Assembly (NCBI GenBank): GCA_002011085.2
Contig: MTMB02000001.1
Location: 879,007-943,006, forward strand
Reading direction: 5' to 3'
DNA length: 64,000 nt
Source of the DNA: Candidatus Geothermarchaeum rappei
Lineage (GTDB): Archaea > Thermoproteota > Nitrososphaeria > Geothermarchaeales > JDFR-13
The notes below the pieces were generated by a model, which was not told the origin of the DNA, did not search any database, and saw nothing but the letters and a program-made list of their open reading frames with translations. Shown piece by piece: positions 55,937 through 64,000 of the stretch; position 1 is the stretch's first letter; the number at the start of each line of letters is the position of its first letter. The translations under genes and the position numbers were made by a program.

Positions 55937-57091
55937 TCAGCCTATGCCTAGACTCCTTAAATCGATTACCTCCTTCTCACTATATGCCCTCTGTATTATG
56001 CCCATATCCATCTTAGCCTCTTCCTCAAGAACTACTTTTAACGATGCATTTAACGTAGGCTTCTCAGGAACCAAGGCGCAGTACTCCCAGACTTTGGCTG
56101 AATAATCGTATGTCCCGATCTCCCTAGCCACCCTAATTATCTCTTCCTTATCCATCCCGAATAACGGCCTGTTTACAGGGATCTCAACGGCTTCCTGACT
56201 AACACGTAAATTTTTAAGAGTCTGGCTCGAAACCTGTCCAAGAGATTCACCCGTAATAAGTGAATCCGCCCTAACTTCCTTAGCTAGCATCTCACCCAGC
56301 CTATATAAAATCCTCTTAAGAAGAACATTCCAATAATCCTCTCTAGTAGTCAATATCTCTATGACAATATCCTTACCAGGGACAACATACATCATAGGTC
56401 TATATCCATAGCTCCAGTTATCAGCCAGAACCCTCGCAACATCAAGCACATTCTTTAGGTATTCCTCTCCATCCAAGTTTAGAAAGAGATAATATACCTC
56501 GGCTCCTCTCTTCAATGCATACCAGCTTGCCACAGCCGAGTCGAAGCCTCCTGATAAAAGCGAGACCACACGACCCTCACTACCTATCGGGAGCCCACCA
56601 TATCCCTTGAAAACGTCTGTGAAGAAAAAGCATTTATTATCCCTAACCTCTACAAACACCTCGGCCTCCGGATTCTTTAGGTCAACGCCCTTCGAATACT
56701 CATATAACCTACTCCCCAGCTCCTTTGCGAGATCCATGCTAGTAAAATTATGTTTACCTGTACGCCTAGCCCTTACAGCGAAGGTCTTCCCCCTTACATA
56801 ATCCTTGAACAACGATTCACCAGTATCCAATATATCCTGAAGGCTTTTGAACTCTACTAGGTATACAGGAGACAGGCTTATTATTCCAAAAACTCTCTTA
56901 AGAGGATTTGGAACCTCATCCATAGACGGCAGCCTTACTAATATCCTACTCCACATATTAATGATTTCAAAATCCCTAACTCCGGTTGACTCCAAGGAAT
57001 CTCTAATATTCCTAATTAATATCCTCATAAACCTCCTTCTACTCCTACTACTCTTCAGGGTAATCTCCCCAATTCTAACTAGTATATCCAT
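55937..57091 (-). CDS. thiI: tRNA 4-thiouridine synthase ThiI-like protein
   Basis: A 384-residue protein with an N-terminal ferredoxin-like and THUMP RNA-binding region (about 1-165; RARRTGKHNFTSMDLAKELG) and a PP-loop ATP pyrophosphatase domain starting SLLSGGFDSAVASWYALKRG (loop 180-185). It would adenylylate U8 of tRNA for sulfur insertion. There is no rhodanese domain, as usual in archaea. The segment where methanogen ThiI has a CxxC reads YWNVLLKRIL, without cysteines; only Cys338 (WEYCALVPEKPT) remains in the C-terminal part. It precedes the nucleotidyltransferase gene in the same orientation. Confidence 0.9.
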   Translation of the reverse strand: MDILVRIGEITLKSSRSRRRFMRILIRNIRDSLESTGVRDFEIINMWSRILVRLPSMDEVPNPLKRVFGIISLSPVYLVEFKSLQDILDTGESLFKDYVRGKTFAVRARRTGKHNFTSMDLAKELGSRLYEYSKGVDLKNPEAEVFVEVRDNKCFFFTDVFKGYGGLPIGSEGRVVSLLSGGFDSAVASWYALKRGAEVYYLFLNLDGEEYLKNVLDVARVLADNWSYGYRPMMYVVPGKDIVIEILTTREDYWNVLLKRILYRLGEMLAKEVRADSLITGESLGQVSSQTLKNLRVSQEAVEIPVNRPLFGMDKEEIIRVAREIGTYDYSAKVWEYCALVPEKPTLNASLKVVLEEEAKMDMGIIQRAYSEKEVIDLRSLGIG

Positions 57092-57234
57092 ATATTAACA
57101 CCTCTATCCACCGACCAAATAAGATGACTATCCCCAATGCTAATAATAGTTTTGATAATAACAGCCTTTAAGATTAATTTACGCGCCTAATCATCAAATA
57201 TATTATTAGCCTTGATTATGCGGGATGAGAGTAT

Positions 57235-58260
57235 ATGACTATAACCCCGATCCTAATAGATCTACATCAGGACATAGCTCACTATATATTCGTACATCAA
57301 CGGTTTCTAGACTTCAACATGAGGGATAGGGATAGACATGGTGATATACCAAGTTATAAGGAGATAAATCTTAGGCTGGTGTCGGCAGTAGTCTTCCCGA
57401 TGATGCCCACATATAACCTTAGAGAGTTGAAGAAGCTTCAAGCAATATATGGTAGGGACTGGGGGGACCAGAATGTTGAGCTTCCACTAGCCTCTTTCGA
57501 AATCTCTATACACATGATAAAACTCTATTATAACATGGCTAAGAGATACTCGGAGGATATAAAGCTTGTACTCACTAGAGATGATATTACAGACATCGAA
57601 GACGATGATAGAATACGGTTTATGATCTCGATGGAAGGCACTGAATCGCTTAATGAGCCTAGCGATATCGAGGTATTTTATAGACTAGGGGTACGGATGA
57701 TAGGATTAACCTGGAACTTCGATACTAAATATGCCGCGTCATGCGGGTCAAAGAAGGATTATGGGCTAACTGGATCGGGTGAAGACCTTGTGGAGATCTC
57801 CAACAACCTAGGAGTAATTATTGATTTAGCGCATAGCAGTAAAAACACCATGCAAGACGTATTTTCATGTACTAAGATGCCTGTAGTTATAAGCCATACC
57901 AATTACTTTGGGGAGCAGCCACACGTTAGGAACGTGGATGACGACATTATAGAGGAATTGATTAGGAATAAAGGGGTTATGGGATTCACATTAATTAGAG
58001 GAGCGATTGGGAGGGATAATTATCTAGATAAGCTGGCAGACCATATAATGGCGGTGTATAGAAAATTCGGACCAGAGCCCTTGGCAATAGGCACAGACTA
58101 CTTTGGAGTAACACCTCCTCCAGAATTAAGAAATATTTCGTACCTCACGAGACTATATGAAAAACTCCTTGAAAAAGGTATGAAGGAAAATGACCTTGAG
58201 AAACTGACTTGGAGAAACGCTTATAGAGTTATATATAGAAACTCAGAGAGATGGAGATGA
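57235..58260 (+). CDS. Membrane dipeptidase (renal dipeptidase, M19) family protein
   Basis: A 341-residue TIM-barrel zinc dipeptidase. Metal ligands are seen in order: HxD in IDLHQDIAHY (His11, Asp13), the bridging Glu in MISMEGTES, His in IDLAHSSKNTM, His in VISHTNYFG, and the Asp of AIGTDYFG. Members cleave dipeptides. No signal sequence is present, so despite the family name it is likely cytoplasmic. The start is ATG 57235 with a 143-bp region separating it from divergent thiI. It is tail-to-tail with the M6 protease, their stop codons being adjacent. Confidence 0.92.
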   Translation: MTITPILIDLHQDIAHYIFVHQRFLDFNMRDRDRHGDIPSYKEINLRLVSAVVFPMMPTYNLRELKKLQAIYGRDWGDQNVELPLASFEISIHMIKLYYNMAKRYSEDIKLVLTRDDITDIEDDDRIRFMISMEGTESLNEPSDIEVFYRLGVRMIGLTWNFDTKYAASCGSKKDYGLTGSGEDLVEISNNLGVIIDLAHSSKNTMQDVFSCTKMPVVISHTNYFGEQPHVRNVDDDIIEELIRNKGVMGFTLIRGAIGRDNYLDKLADHIMAVYRKFGPEPLAIGTDYFGVTPPPELRNISYLTRLYEKLLEKGMKENDLEKLTWRNAYRVIYRNSERWR

Positions 58261-61200
58261 CTATCTTTCTCTTCTAAACATGAGCCAATATAACATGACA
58301 CCCACAATTACAAGGATAGTTATCATTAGTAGGGATATTAACGCCATATTTAACACTTTAACTTGGCCAGTGTAAACCACGGCATCCCTATATATTATGT
58401 TTATATTAATATCTCTATATGGGGGCAGGATCGGAATCTCTATGTTGAGATACCCATTCTCCAGACTATATGGTTTATCATCGACAGTTACTAGATAGTT
58501 ATCTAGTTCCATCAACTCACTTAGGTTAATCGCATATTTCCTCTCAAATATATTCCAGACAACTATCTTATACGATTGAGGAAGCTCTATCTCGATGACC
58601 CTTATCTTTAGCACGTTAAAGTTAACTGTATATCGTTTCAACCCATATGTGTTTTCCAATACCATAGACAAGCCTATTCTATGTTCACCAGGCGCTTTCA
58701 CGACCTCTGATATAGATGTATTAAATATTATCGTCACATCTGCAGGGAGATGGTCATATGCATAATATGCATCATATTCTAGCTCGGGAGGAATCCCTAT
58801 ATAAGTAGTATAATACTCGTCTGCAAATTCGATGATAACCATATCCCAAATGACTTTTACGGTATTCGACACGAACCTCGTCAACCCATATTTACTATCG
58901 ACCAACTCCAGCACGCTCATCTTTACACTCCTAACCTCATCAGACTTCAGGCTAGAGTTTAGGGTTATCGATATATATGGAGTGGCTAGGGATCCGTCGG
59001 ATGCATAATGAGCCTCGAATTTAACAGGAGCGGTCATACCCACGTCTATCCTAAGCTCCTCAGGAGAAAGTTTAACAACAACCGCGTCATAGACTATAGA
59101 TACTATATTCGATTTAAATGTAGTGAGTCCATATCTGCCATCGTATACCGAGGCTACTGTAATCCATTTAACTCCAACTGTATCGGAATAAAGTGTGTCG
59201 TTGAGACTTATGACCACATATTTAGATGCATCAGAACCGTCGTATTCATAATATACAGTTATATTGATCCGGGCCTCACTACCTACGTCAATCCTACCAT
59301 CGGGATCATCCAGGGTGAGAGTCACAACAATCCTATCAAATATTATAGAGAGGATATTAGATTCAAACACAGTTAACCCATATTTTTCATCCCTTATCCC
59401 AATTACCGAGACATCTATTTTACCCACGGTATCACTATAAGGAGACTTATCGAGTACTATATCCAGATATGGCTTGGCATCGACCATGTCATATAGATAA
59501 ACCGCTGTATAGGATATATCGGCGACACTACCTACATCTACATGTCCATCAACATCATTCAACCTAAGCGTGATCCTTACCTTATCCCAGATAATTGAGA
59601 CTGGGGACACGTCATATACAATAGAATACTCGGTAGATCCATAGGAGATGCTAGATATACCATATGATATTCTACTAACTGTATTCGATGTAACATTGAA
59701 GAATACCCATCCATCCACTCCAATTACCCCATAATCACCAGACTCTAGATATACCATACTCCCCTCAGGGAGGATAGAGCCATTGTCAAAGACAAGCCTA
59801 TAGCCAATCACCTGAATACTACCTACGTCGACCCTTAGATCCATCTCAGGGGTTCTATTAACTATGTGGATAATATCCGGCTCACCGACCTCAAACCGAT
59901 AGGCATAAAAATTGTTTGTCTCATTAGCCTCAAAGATCTTCTGTGTAGTGTCTAATGAAACGTTTAGAATATGGACTCCTTTATCCAGATTCTTTGTAAA
60001 GCTCAGTGTCCTAACAGCGTCAGGTGGAAATGGGCCGAGTGAATAGCTTTGGATCAAGACTCCGTCCAAGTATATGGATACTAGGAATTTTGTATCTATA
60101 TAGAGGCTTCCATTATTAAGGATGTTAACGTCAAAATTATAGGATCCCTCGGGAGACTGAGATATGGATATGGACTCTACTACAATGTCTGTGATTCCCC
60201 TCTGCACATATACGGTTGCATGTGTAGTGTTCATATTATATACCTTTACGTAGAGTGGTAACGTTTCTTTAACCCAGGTCGTCCCCACATCAAAAGCAGC
60301 GTCATCCTTCGTCTTAGTCCCTGGATTAGCATCTATAACCTTTATAACACCATGTCCACTTGAGATAGTCTCGTCTGTATAGGTTATGATAACGCCTTGA
60401 TCAGGTATTGCCGTGTCTATACCTACCTTCCTTCTATATTCAATCATGTAATACTTATTGCTAGCCAGTGGAATCTGGATAGCAAGGACATCTCCACCAT
60501 CTTCAAGCCTATGTATAGACATTATGGAGGCATATCCATTTTTGATGACCGACATATTATTAACTATCCATCCAAGCCAATACTTCTCAGGTGCTGTGAA
60601 ACTAGTGGGGGACGAGCCTATTGGTATACCGGCCCAGGCTCCTTCGGCCATAACACTCCATAGACCCACATATTCATTGGAATAGACAGTGTCATACAGG
60701 TCAGGGAGAATACCTACTTTATCCGTCTTTATTAAGTGCCCAACTTCATGGGCAAATATACCTAATGGATCATCCTCAGAAACCACCGACGCGTGATTGA
60801 CGGTGGCCCCATCGTCTGTAGATATGCCGAGGGAATACCATGTCATACTCCATATATCCGTAGATACACCCGTGAAAGCCTCGTCCCCTCCTGCATGAAC
60901 AATTACAACCCTATCATATTGTGTGAAGTCCACATAGGGGTCTGCAGCGTTTATAGCATCTATAACAAGCTCCAGTCCATTAGTATCTATGGTGCCGTCA
61001 TTAGCGCCATAGTAACTCATGTTATTCGCTAAGGTATACCATCCAGCTATACTATATGTGTAGAGGCTAAATTGTCCATAGCTCGAGGAGTTATAAAAAC
61101 CGGCTACAGATAGCCATAGATTAGATATCTCACCCGGTGTCTTACCCCCTAGTACGTCTGGAAAATCGACCAATATGAGAATTACCCGATATCCAGAGGG

Positions 61201-61302
61201 ATTATCAACTATTAATCCAGATGCGGCGTCCACACTAGAAATAAGTAGGGTTATAACAGTTATTGTGAACAAAAGTCTACACATATTATCTTGTTTAAAC
61301 AT
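58261..61302 (-). CDS. Large cell-surface M6-like metalloprotease with CARDB and tandem repeat domains
   Basis: A 1013-residue exported protein. In order: signal peptide (LLFTITVITLLISSVDA), an M6/immune-inhibitor-A-type protease domain with zinc motif HEVGH (185-189) and the following LPDLYD, a CARDB-like domain (about 372-472; IDIVVESISISQS-type start and ILNVSLDTTQKIFEANETNN), about five tandem repeats of 81-83 residues (about 487-899) each with VDVG and YGLTxFxSN motifs, and a C-terminal transmembrane helix (ALISLLMITILVIVGVMLYW) with basic tail. It would degrade proteins outside the cell, held on the membrane by its stalk of repeats. Confidence 0.9.
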   Translation of the reverse strand: MFKQDNMCRLLFTITVITLLISSVDAASGLIVDNPSGYRVILILVDFPDVLGGKTPGEISNLWLSVAGFYNSSSYGQFSLYTYSIAGWYTLANNMSYYGANDGTIDTNGLELVIDAINAADPYVDFTQYDRVVIVHAGGDEAFTGVSTDIWSMTWYSLGISTDDGATVNHASVVSEDDPLGIFAHEVGHLIKTDKVGILPDLYDTVYSNEYVGLWSVMAEGAWAGIPIGSSPTSFTAPEKYWLGWIVNNMSVIKNGYASIMSIHRLEDGGDVLAIQIPLASNKYYMIEYRRKVGIDTAIPDQGVIITYTDETISSGHGVIKVIDANPGTKTKDDAAFDVGTTWVKETLPLYVKVYNMNTTHATVYVQRGITDIVVESISISQSPEGSYNFDVNILNNGSLYIDTKFLVSIYLDGVLIQSYSLGPFPPDAVRTLSFTKNLDKGVHILNVSLDTTQKIFEANETNNFYAYRFEVGEPDIIHIVNRTPEMDLRVDVGSIQVIGYRLVFDNGSILPEGSMVYLESGDYGVIGVDGWVFFNVTSNTVSRISYGISSISYGSTEYSIVYDVSPVSIIWDKVRITLRLNDVDGHVDVGSVADISYTAVYLYDMVDAKPYLDIVLDKSPYSDTVGKIDVSVIGIRDEKYGLTVFESNILSIIFDRIVVTLTLDDPDGRIDVGSEARINITVYYEYDGSDASKYVVISLNDTLYSDTVGVKWITVASVYDGRYGLTTFKSNIVSIVYDAVVVKLSPEELRIDVGMTAPVKFEAHYASDGSLATPYISITLNSSLKSDEVRSVKMSVLELVDSKYGLTRFVSNTVKVIWDMVIIEFADEYYTTYIGIPPELEYDAYYAYDHLPADVTIIFNTSISEVVKAPGEHRIGLSMVLENTYGLKRYTVNFNVLKIRVIEIELPQSYKIVVWNIFERKYAINLSELMELDNYLVTVDDKPYSLENGYLNIEIPILPPYRDININIIYRDAVVYTGQVKVLNMALISLLMITILVIVGVMLYWLMFRRER

Positions 61303-61451
61303 TAGTCAACAGCCTTTCTCAATATAATACTGACTCTAATTAAAAATGAATAGACATTAATTTAAAATCATCTTATTTAGTTACCATATATAATACCTAT
61401 ACCAAAGGATTTAACATACCCTTGGATATTAGTGATAAGGAAAATATTGAT

Positions 61452-61457
61452 AAAAAA
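61452..61457 (-). terminator. Probable terminator after isocitrate dehydrogenase
   Basis: On the minus strand the gene end is followed by AGCCAGCCCATTTTTTATC: a GC-rich patch and six T (61452-61457), a plausible archaeal termination site. Confidence 0.4.
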
Positions 61458-61465
61458 TGGGCTGG

Positions 61466-62533
61466 CTACATCATAGCCTTTAGGTTCTTAATGATCTCCT
61501 CTGTATACTCCTTATTACTCACCGGCGGTATATCGGCTATACCGGCGTTCTTCAGCGTCCTCGTCATATCATAAGTCAGTTTCTTCCTCTCGTTCAATGT
61601 CTTGAAGATAGCCTTTTCAATTAGATCGGCCTTCTCATCCATACCCATGTATCTAAGCATGAATGTCCCCGTCAACATCTGTGCAGTTGGGTTTACCTTC
61701 CACTGACCAGTATACTTGGGTGCAGAGCCATGTACAGGTTCGAAGATAGCGTATTTATCACCTATGTTACTGCTTGGAGCCACACCTAAGCCGCCTATCA
61801 AACCAGAGGCCAAGTCGCTTAGAATGTCGCCCATCAAGTTCGTGGTTACTAGGACGTCGTATTCATATGGCTTGAGAACAAGTTGCATAGCCATGTTATC
61901 AACGATTCTATCATTAGCCTCTATATCTGGATATTTCTTAGCTAGCTCGTAGAATACCTCCAACCATAATCCACCAGTTGTCTTCATAATATTGGCCTTG
62001 TGCACCGCAGTAACCTTTTTCCTACCATACTTCCTAGCGTATTCAAATGCAAAGCGTATTACACGCTCACTACCTTTCCTCGTAATTATATTTATTGTCT
62101 CAGCACCACATTTATCCTTACCTACAAAATGCTCTACACCACTATATAATCCCTCAGTAGCCTCCCTCACGATAACAACATCGACGTTCTTAAAACGAGG
62201 GACATCGACATATAGCCAGTCAACTGGAAGGGATTTAGCTGGCCTAACAACAGCATACGTATCAAGCTCCATCCTCAGCCTAACATTAAGACTCCTATAG
62301 CCTTTTCCAACGGGGGTAGTGAGAGGCCCTTTAAAGACTATCGGATATTTCTTGATTGTCTCAAGAGCATCTTCAGGCATGGGCTCTCCATACTTCTCTA
62401 TGGCAGGCTCACCAATCTCGACAACCTCCCACTCAATAGGTACATCAGCAGCCTCGAAAAGCTTCACTGTCAGAGACGTCACCTCAGGACCAATTCCATC
62501 CCCAGGTATTAAAACAACCTTCTGTGTTGCCAT
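61466..62533 (-). CDS. icd: Isocitrate dehydrogenase (probably NADP-dependent)
   Basis: A protein of about 355 residues of the isocitrate/isopropylmalate dehydrogenase family. The substrate loop [20 protein letters not shown] has the Ser83 and Asn85 typical of isocitrate dehydrogenases; HKANIMKTT supplies the lysine and the DNMAMQL and DILSD regions the metal aspartates. [15 protein letters not shown] has Lys275-Tyr276, the pair that marks NADP preference in E. coli Icd; NAD enzymes of the family have Asp there. It is shorter than the 400-plus-residue prokaryotic NADP enzymes, like the eukaryotic NAD type. ATG 62533 with AGGTGA six bases upstream is preferred over GTG 62539. (Numbers count from the GTG.). 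Confidence 0.88.
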   Translation of the reverse strand: MATQKVVLIPGDGIGPEVTSLTVKLFEAADVPIEWEVVEIGEPAIEKYGEPMPEDALETIKKYPIVFKGPLTTPVGKGYRSLNVRLRMELDTYAVVRPAKSLPVDWLYVDVPRFKNVDVVIVREATEGLYSGVEHFVGKDKCGAETINIITRKGSERVIRFAFEYARKYGRKKVTAVHKANIMKTTGGLWLEVFYELAKKYPDIEANDRIVDNMAMQLVLKPYEYDVLVTTNLMGDILSDLASGLIGGLGVAPSSNIGDKYAIFEPVHGSAPKYTGQWKVNPTAQMLTGTFMLRYMGMDEKADLIEKAIFKTLNERKKLTYDMTRTLKNAGIADIPPVSNKEYTEEIIKNLKAMM

Positions 62534-62657
62534 ATTCACTCACCTACTCACAAAATATGATACAACATATGTTAAATTTTTATCAACATACCTACAGACC
62601 TTTTGTAAATAACTTTTTTATCTACCCCCAATATATTAATCTAAATTAAGACTATCC

Positions 62658-62667
62658 CCGTGCACGG
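62658..62667. other. GC-rich 10-bp palindrome after asd
   Basis: CCGTGCACGG lies 4 bp beyond the asd stop codon, standing out in an otherwise A/T-rich gap. It has no T-run behind it and no visible link to the downstream isocitrate dehydrogenase promoter. Confidence 0.35.
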
Positions 62668-62671
62668 TGAT

Positions 62672-63703
62672 TTAGCCTAGCGCCTTGGTTAAGTATTCAG
62701 CGATTAGAATAGTTCCTCCAGCCGCTCCCCTAACAAGGTTGTTACCATGTATTACCGCGGATATCCATCCATCACCATATACCTTTAACCTACCCACTGA
62801 CACCGCCATACCCTTTTCCCTAAACGCGTCGAAACGTGGCTGAGGTCTCGGCCCATCCACCACATGAATAGGGTTTCCAGGAGCCGAATGGAGCCCCATC
62901 TCCTGGGGAGGCCCGTGGAAACCCAAGAGGATTTTCTTAAGCTCCTCTAGATCCTCCACCTCTTTACTCGTCCTAAGTAGGATGCTCTCCGTATGCCCAT
63001 ATATTACAGGCACCCTATTCGCCTGAGCCTTTACACGGAAAACAGCGTTGGTGAAGACACCATCCTTATATTCCCCAAATATCTTTAGAGTCTCCCTCTC
63101 AAGCTTCTCCTCCTCTCTCGGGATAAAGGGAAGAATGTTTCCCATGACCTCCATACTCGGGTTTCCTGGATAACCAGCTCCAGACACTGCCTGCATAGTA
63201 ACTACATGAACCTCATCCAAGCCATATTCATCGTAGATGGGTTTGAGAAATAGAGATAATATTATTGTGCTGCAATTAGGATTGGCGACGATAAAACCAT
63301 CTTGATACCTTTCTATCACCGCTTCTAAATGACTTGCGTTTACCTCAGGTACAATAAGAGGCACATCTGGATCAAGTCTATGCGTAGATGCATTGGTGAT
63401 TACCCTCATCCCCCTAGAGACTAGGTAGGACTCGATCTTCTTAGCCTCCTCCGATGGAAGGGCTGAGAATATTAGGTCAACATCCTTGAGATAACGGTAT
63501 TCCGTGGGAGCGACTTCCATCCCTCTAACATATTCAGGCATATCCCCCCATATCTTCCACTCAACATGTCTACCATAGATCTTTCCAGCGGATCTAGAGC
63601 CGGTTACAACCTTCACCCTAAACGTTGGATGTGCATCAAGCATCTTAATAAAAACTTGGCCTACTAAACCTGCTCCACCTAGGATGGCAACATCCAAACT
63701 CAT
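62672..63703 (-). CDS. asd: Aspartate-semialdehyde dehydrogenase
   Basis: A 343-residue enzyme of the archaeal/fungal type that reduces aspartyl phosphate to the semialdehyde for threonine, methionine and lysine synthesis. The NADP-binding N-terminus is VAILGGAGLVGQVFIKMLDA; the catalytic cysteine is in VANPNCSTIILSLFLKPI; QAVSGAGYPGNPSMEVMGNI follows, and the active-site His lies in PVIYGHTESILLRT. Length fits the family. It begins 9 bp after the methyltransferase gene and is probably cotranscribed with it. A 10-bp palindrome lies just past its stop. Confidence 0.95.
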   Translation of the reverse strand: MSLDVAILGGAGLVGQVFIKMLDAHPTFRVKVVTGSRSAGKIYGRHVEWKIWGDMPEYVRGMEVAPTEYRYLKDVDLIFSALPSEEAKKIESYLVSRGMRVITNASTHRLDPDVPLIVPEVNASHLEAVIERYQDGFIVANPNCSTIILSLFLKPIYDEYGLDEVHVVTMQAVSGAGYPGNPSMEVMGNILPFIPREEEKLERETLKIFGEYKDGVFTNAVFRVKAQANRVPVIYGHTESILLRTSKEVEDLEELKKILLGFHGPPQEMGLHSAPGNPIHVVDGPRPQPRFDAFREKGMAVSVGRLKVYGDGWISAVIHGNNLVRGAAGGTILIAEYLTKALG

Positions 63704-63712
63704 TTTACCGCC

Positions 63713-64000
63713 TCATTTATTTAATTGAAATAAATATAGATGTTCATTTGGGAATATTAATTTATCCACCTCCCTTATCCTAAAGCCAGCGTTGACACAT
63801 ACCTCTTTAAACCTGGATAAATCTGTATATGAGGAGAGCACGATATAGGCTTCAACGTGTTTAAACCTAGATAGTGAATTAATAAGTGAGATAACTGTTT
63901 CCAGGCCCCCCTCGCCTCCAGCCCAAGCAATGGATTCACCATCATCCTGATCCACTGGAAGGTAGGGAGGGTTACATACAACTAGAATTGACAGGTCTTC
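63713..64000 (-). CDS. HemK/PrmC-like methyltransferase (N-terminal part outside window)
   Basis: Only the last 95 codons are visible; the gene runs off the right edge. The frame begins EDLSILVVCNPPYLPVDQDD, containing the NPPY motif of N5-glutamine and N6-adenine methyltransferases, followed by SIAWAGGEGGLETV as in PrmC/HemK/Mtq2 proteins (usual W.GG..G). In archaea the relative of Mtq2 methylates the GGQ glutamine of release factor aRF1. It lies upstream of asd in the same direction with a 9-bp gap. Confidence 0.85.
   Translation of the reverse strand, partial: EDLSILVVCNPPYLPVDQDDGESIAWAGGEGGLETVISLINSLSRFKHVEAYIVLSSYTDLSRFKEVCVNAGFRIREVDKLIFPNEHLYLFQLNK

Noticed and set aside
57092-57234. 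Possible small gene or RNA between thiI and the dipeptidase
   Set aside because: The gap is A/T-rich, with promoter-like stretches only; no frame or stable stem was found.
61303-61465. Possible small gene between the M6 protease and isocitrate dehydrogenase genes
   Set aside because: The 163-bp gap shows only A/T-rich promoter- and terminator-like sequence without a convincing start, ribosome site or frame.

Overview
The window comes from the chromosome of a thermophilic archaeon, most likely of the crenarchaeal/TACK side. Support comes from archaeal-type genes (TmcA, archaeal inositol-phosphate synthase, endonuclease V, crenarchaeal-like OB-fold SSB, tungsten-type aldehyde:ferredoxin oxidoreductase, two 2-oxoacid:ferredoxin oxidoreductases), from heavy AGG/AGA and ATA codon use, from TATA-type promoters about 25 bp before short leaders, and from GGTG/GAGGTG ribosome sites with ATG, GTG and TTG starts. 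The lineage cannot be fixed more closely from sequence reading alone. I saw no rRNA, tRNA, CRISPR array, transposon or prophage. The DNA reads as dense, ordinary core and accessory chromosome with no gap above about 280 bp.

Layout. 1-9.5 kb: a truncated acetolactate-synthase-like TPP enzyme, a macro-domain protein, a PPP-family phosphatase, a dCMP-deaminase-like enzyme, two MFS transporters, a hexapeptide-repeat protein, an aldo/keto reductase, a nucleoside hydrolase and RidA. 9.6-16.9 kb: a secreted protein of unknown function, argF, a DUF167 protein, an MFS transporter, the tmcA-ASCH operon, and an OB-fold SSB. 16.9-27.5 kb: iorAB, a ribbon-helix-helix protein, a SpoIIM-like membrane protein, a fourth MFS protein, a proton-pumping pyrophosphatase, inositol-phosphate synthase, a ClC channel and a TrkA protein. 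27.6-34.8 kb: a GSA-aminotransferase-like enzyme, a three-gene module of unknown function, a saccharopine-dehydrogenase-like enzyme, aldehyde:ferredoxin oxidoreductase, moaB and a fused moaD-moaC. 34.9-42 kb: endonuclease V and a tight MoxR/DUF58/DUF4129/DUF4350 operon. 42-53.9 kb: dcd-serS, YjbQ, pyrG, a Cys-rich protein with a 2-oxoacid:ferredoxin oxidoreductase, two aminotransferases, and two unknown proteins. 53.9-64 kb: a radical SAM protein, a nucleotidyltransferase, thiI, a dipeptidase, a large M6 surface protease, isocitrate dehydrogenase, aspartate-semialdehyde dehydrogenase and a truncated PrmC-like methyltransferase.

How the genes fit together (inference). The surface protease, dipeptidase, aminotransferases, two ferredoxin-linked 2-oxoacid oxidoreductases, aldehyde:ferredoxin oxidoreductase with its pterin genes, and the pyrophosphatase are what is expected of an organism that ferments peptides and amino acids with ferredoxin as electron carrier. 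RNA modification is also well represented (tmcA, ASCH, thiI).

Most notable. (1) tmcA, which writes N4-acetylcytidine in RNA, lies 2 bp upstream of a small ASCH protein that resembles E. coli YqfB, an N4-acetylcytidine amidohydrolase, but carries very basic tails: a possible writer/eraser or writer/salvage pair. (2) MoaD is fused in frame to MoaC exactly at the Gly-Gly that must become free for sulfur transfer. Several promoter-linked repeats and palindromes may be operators.
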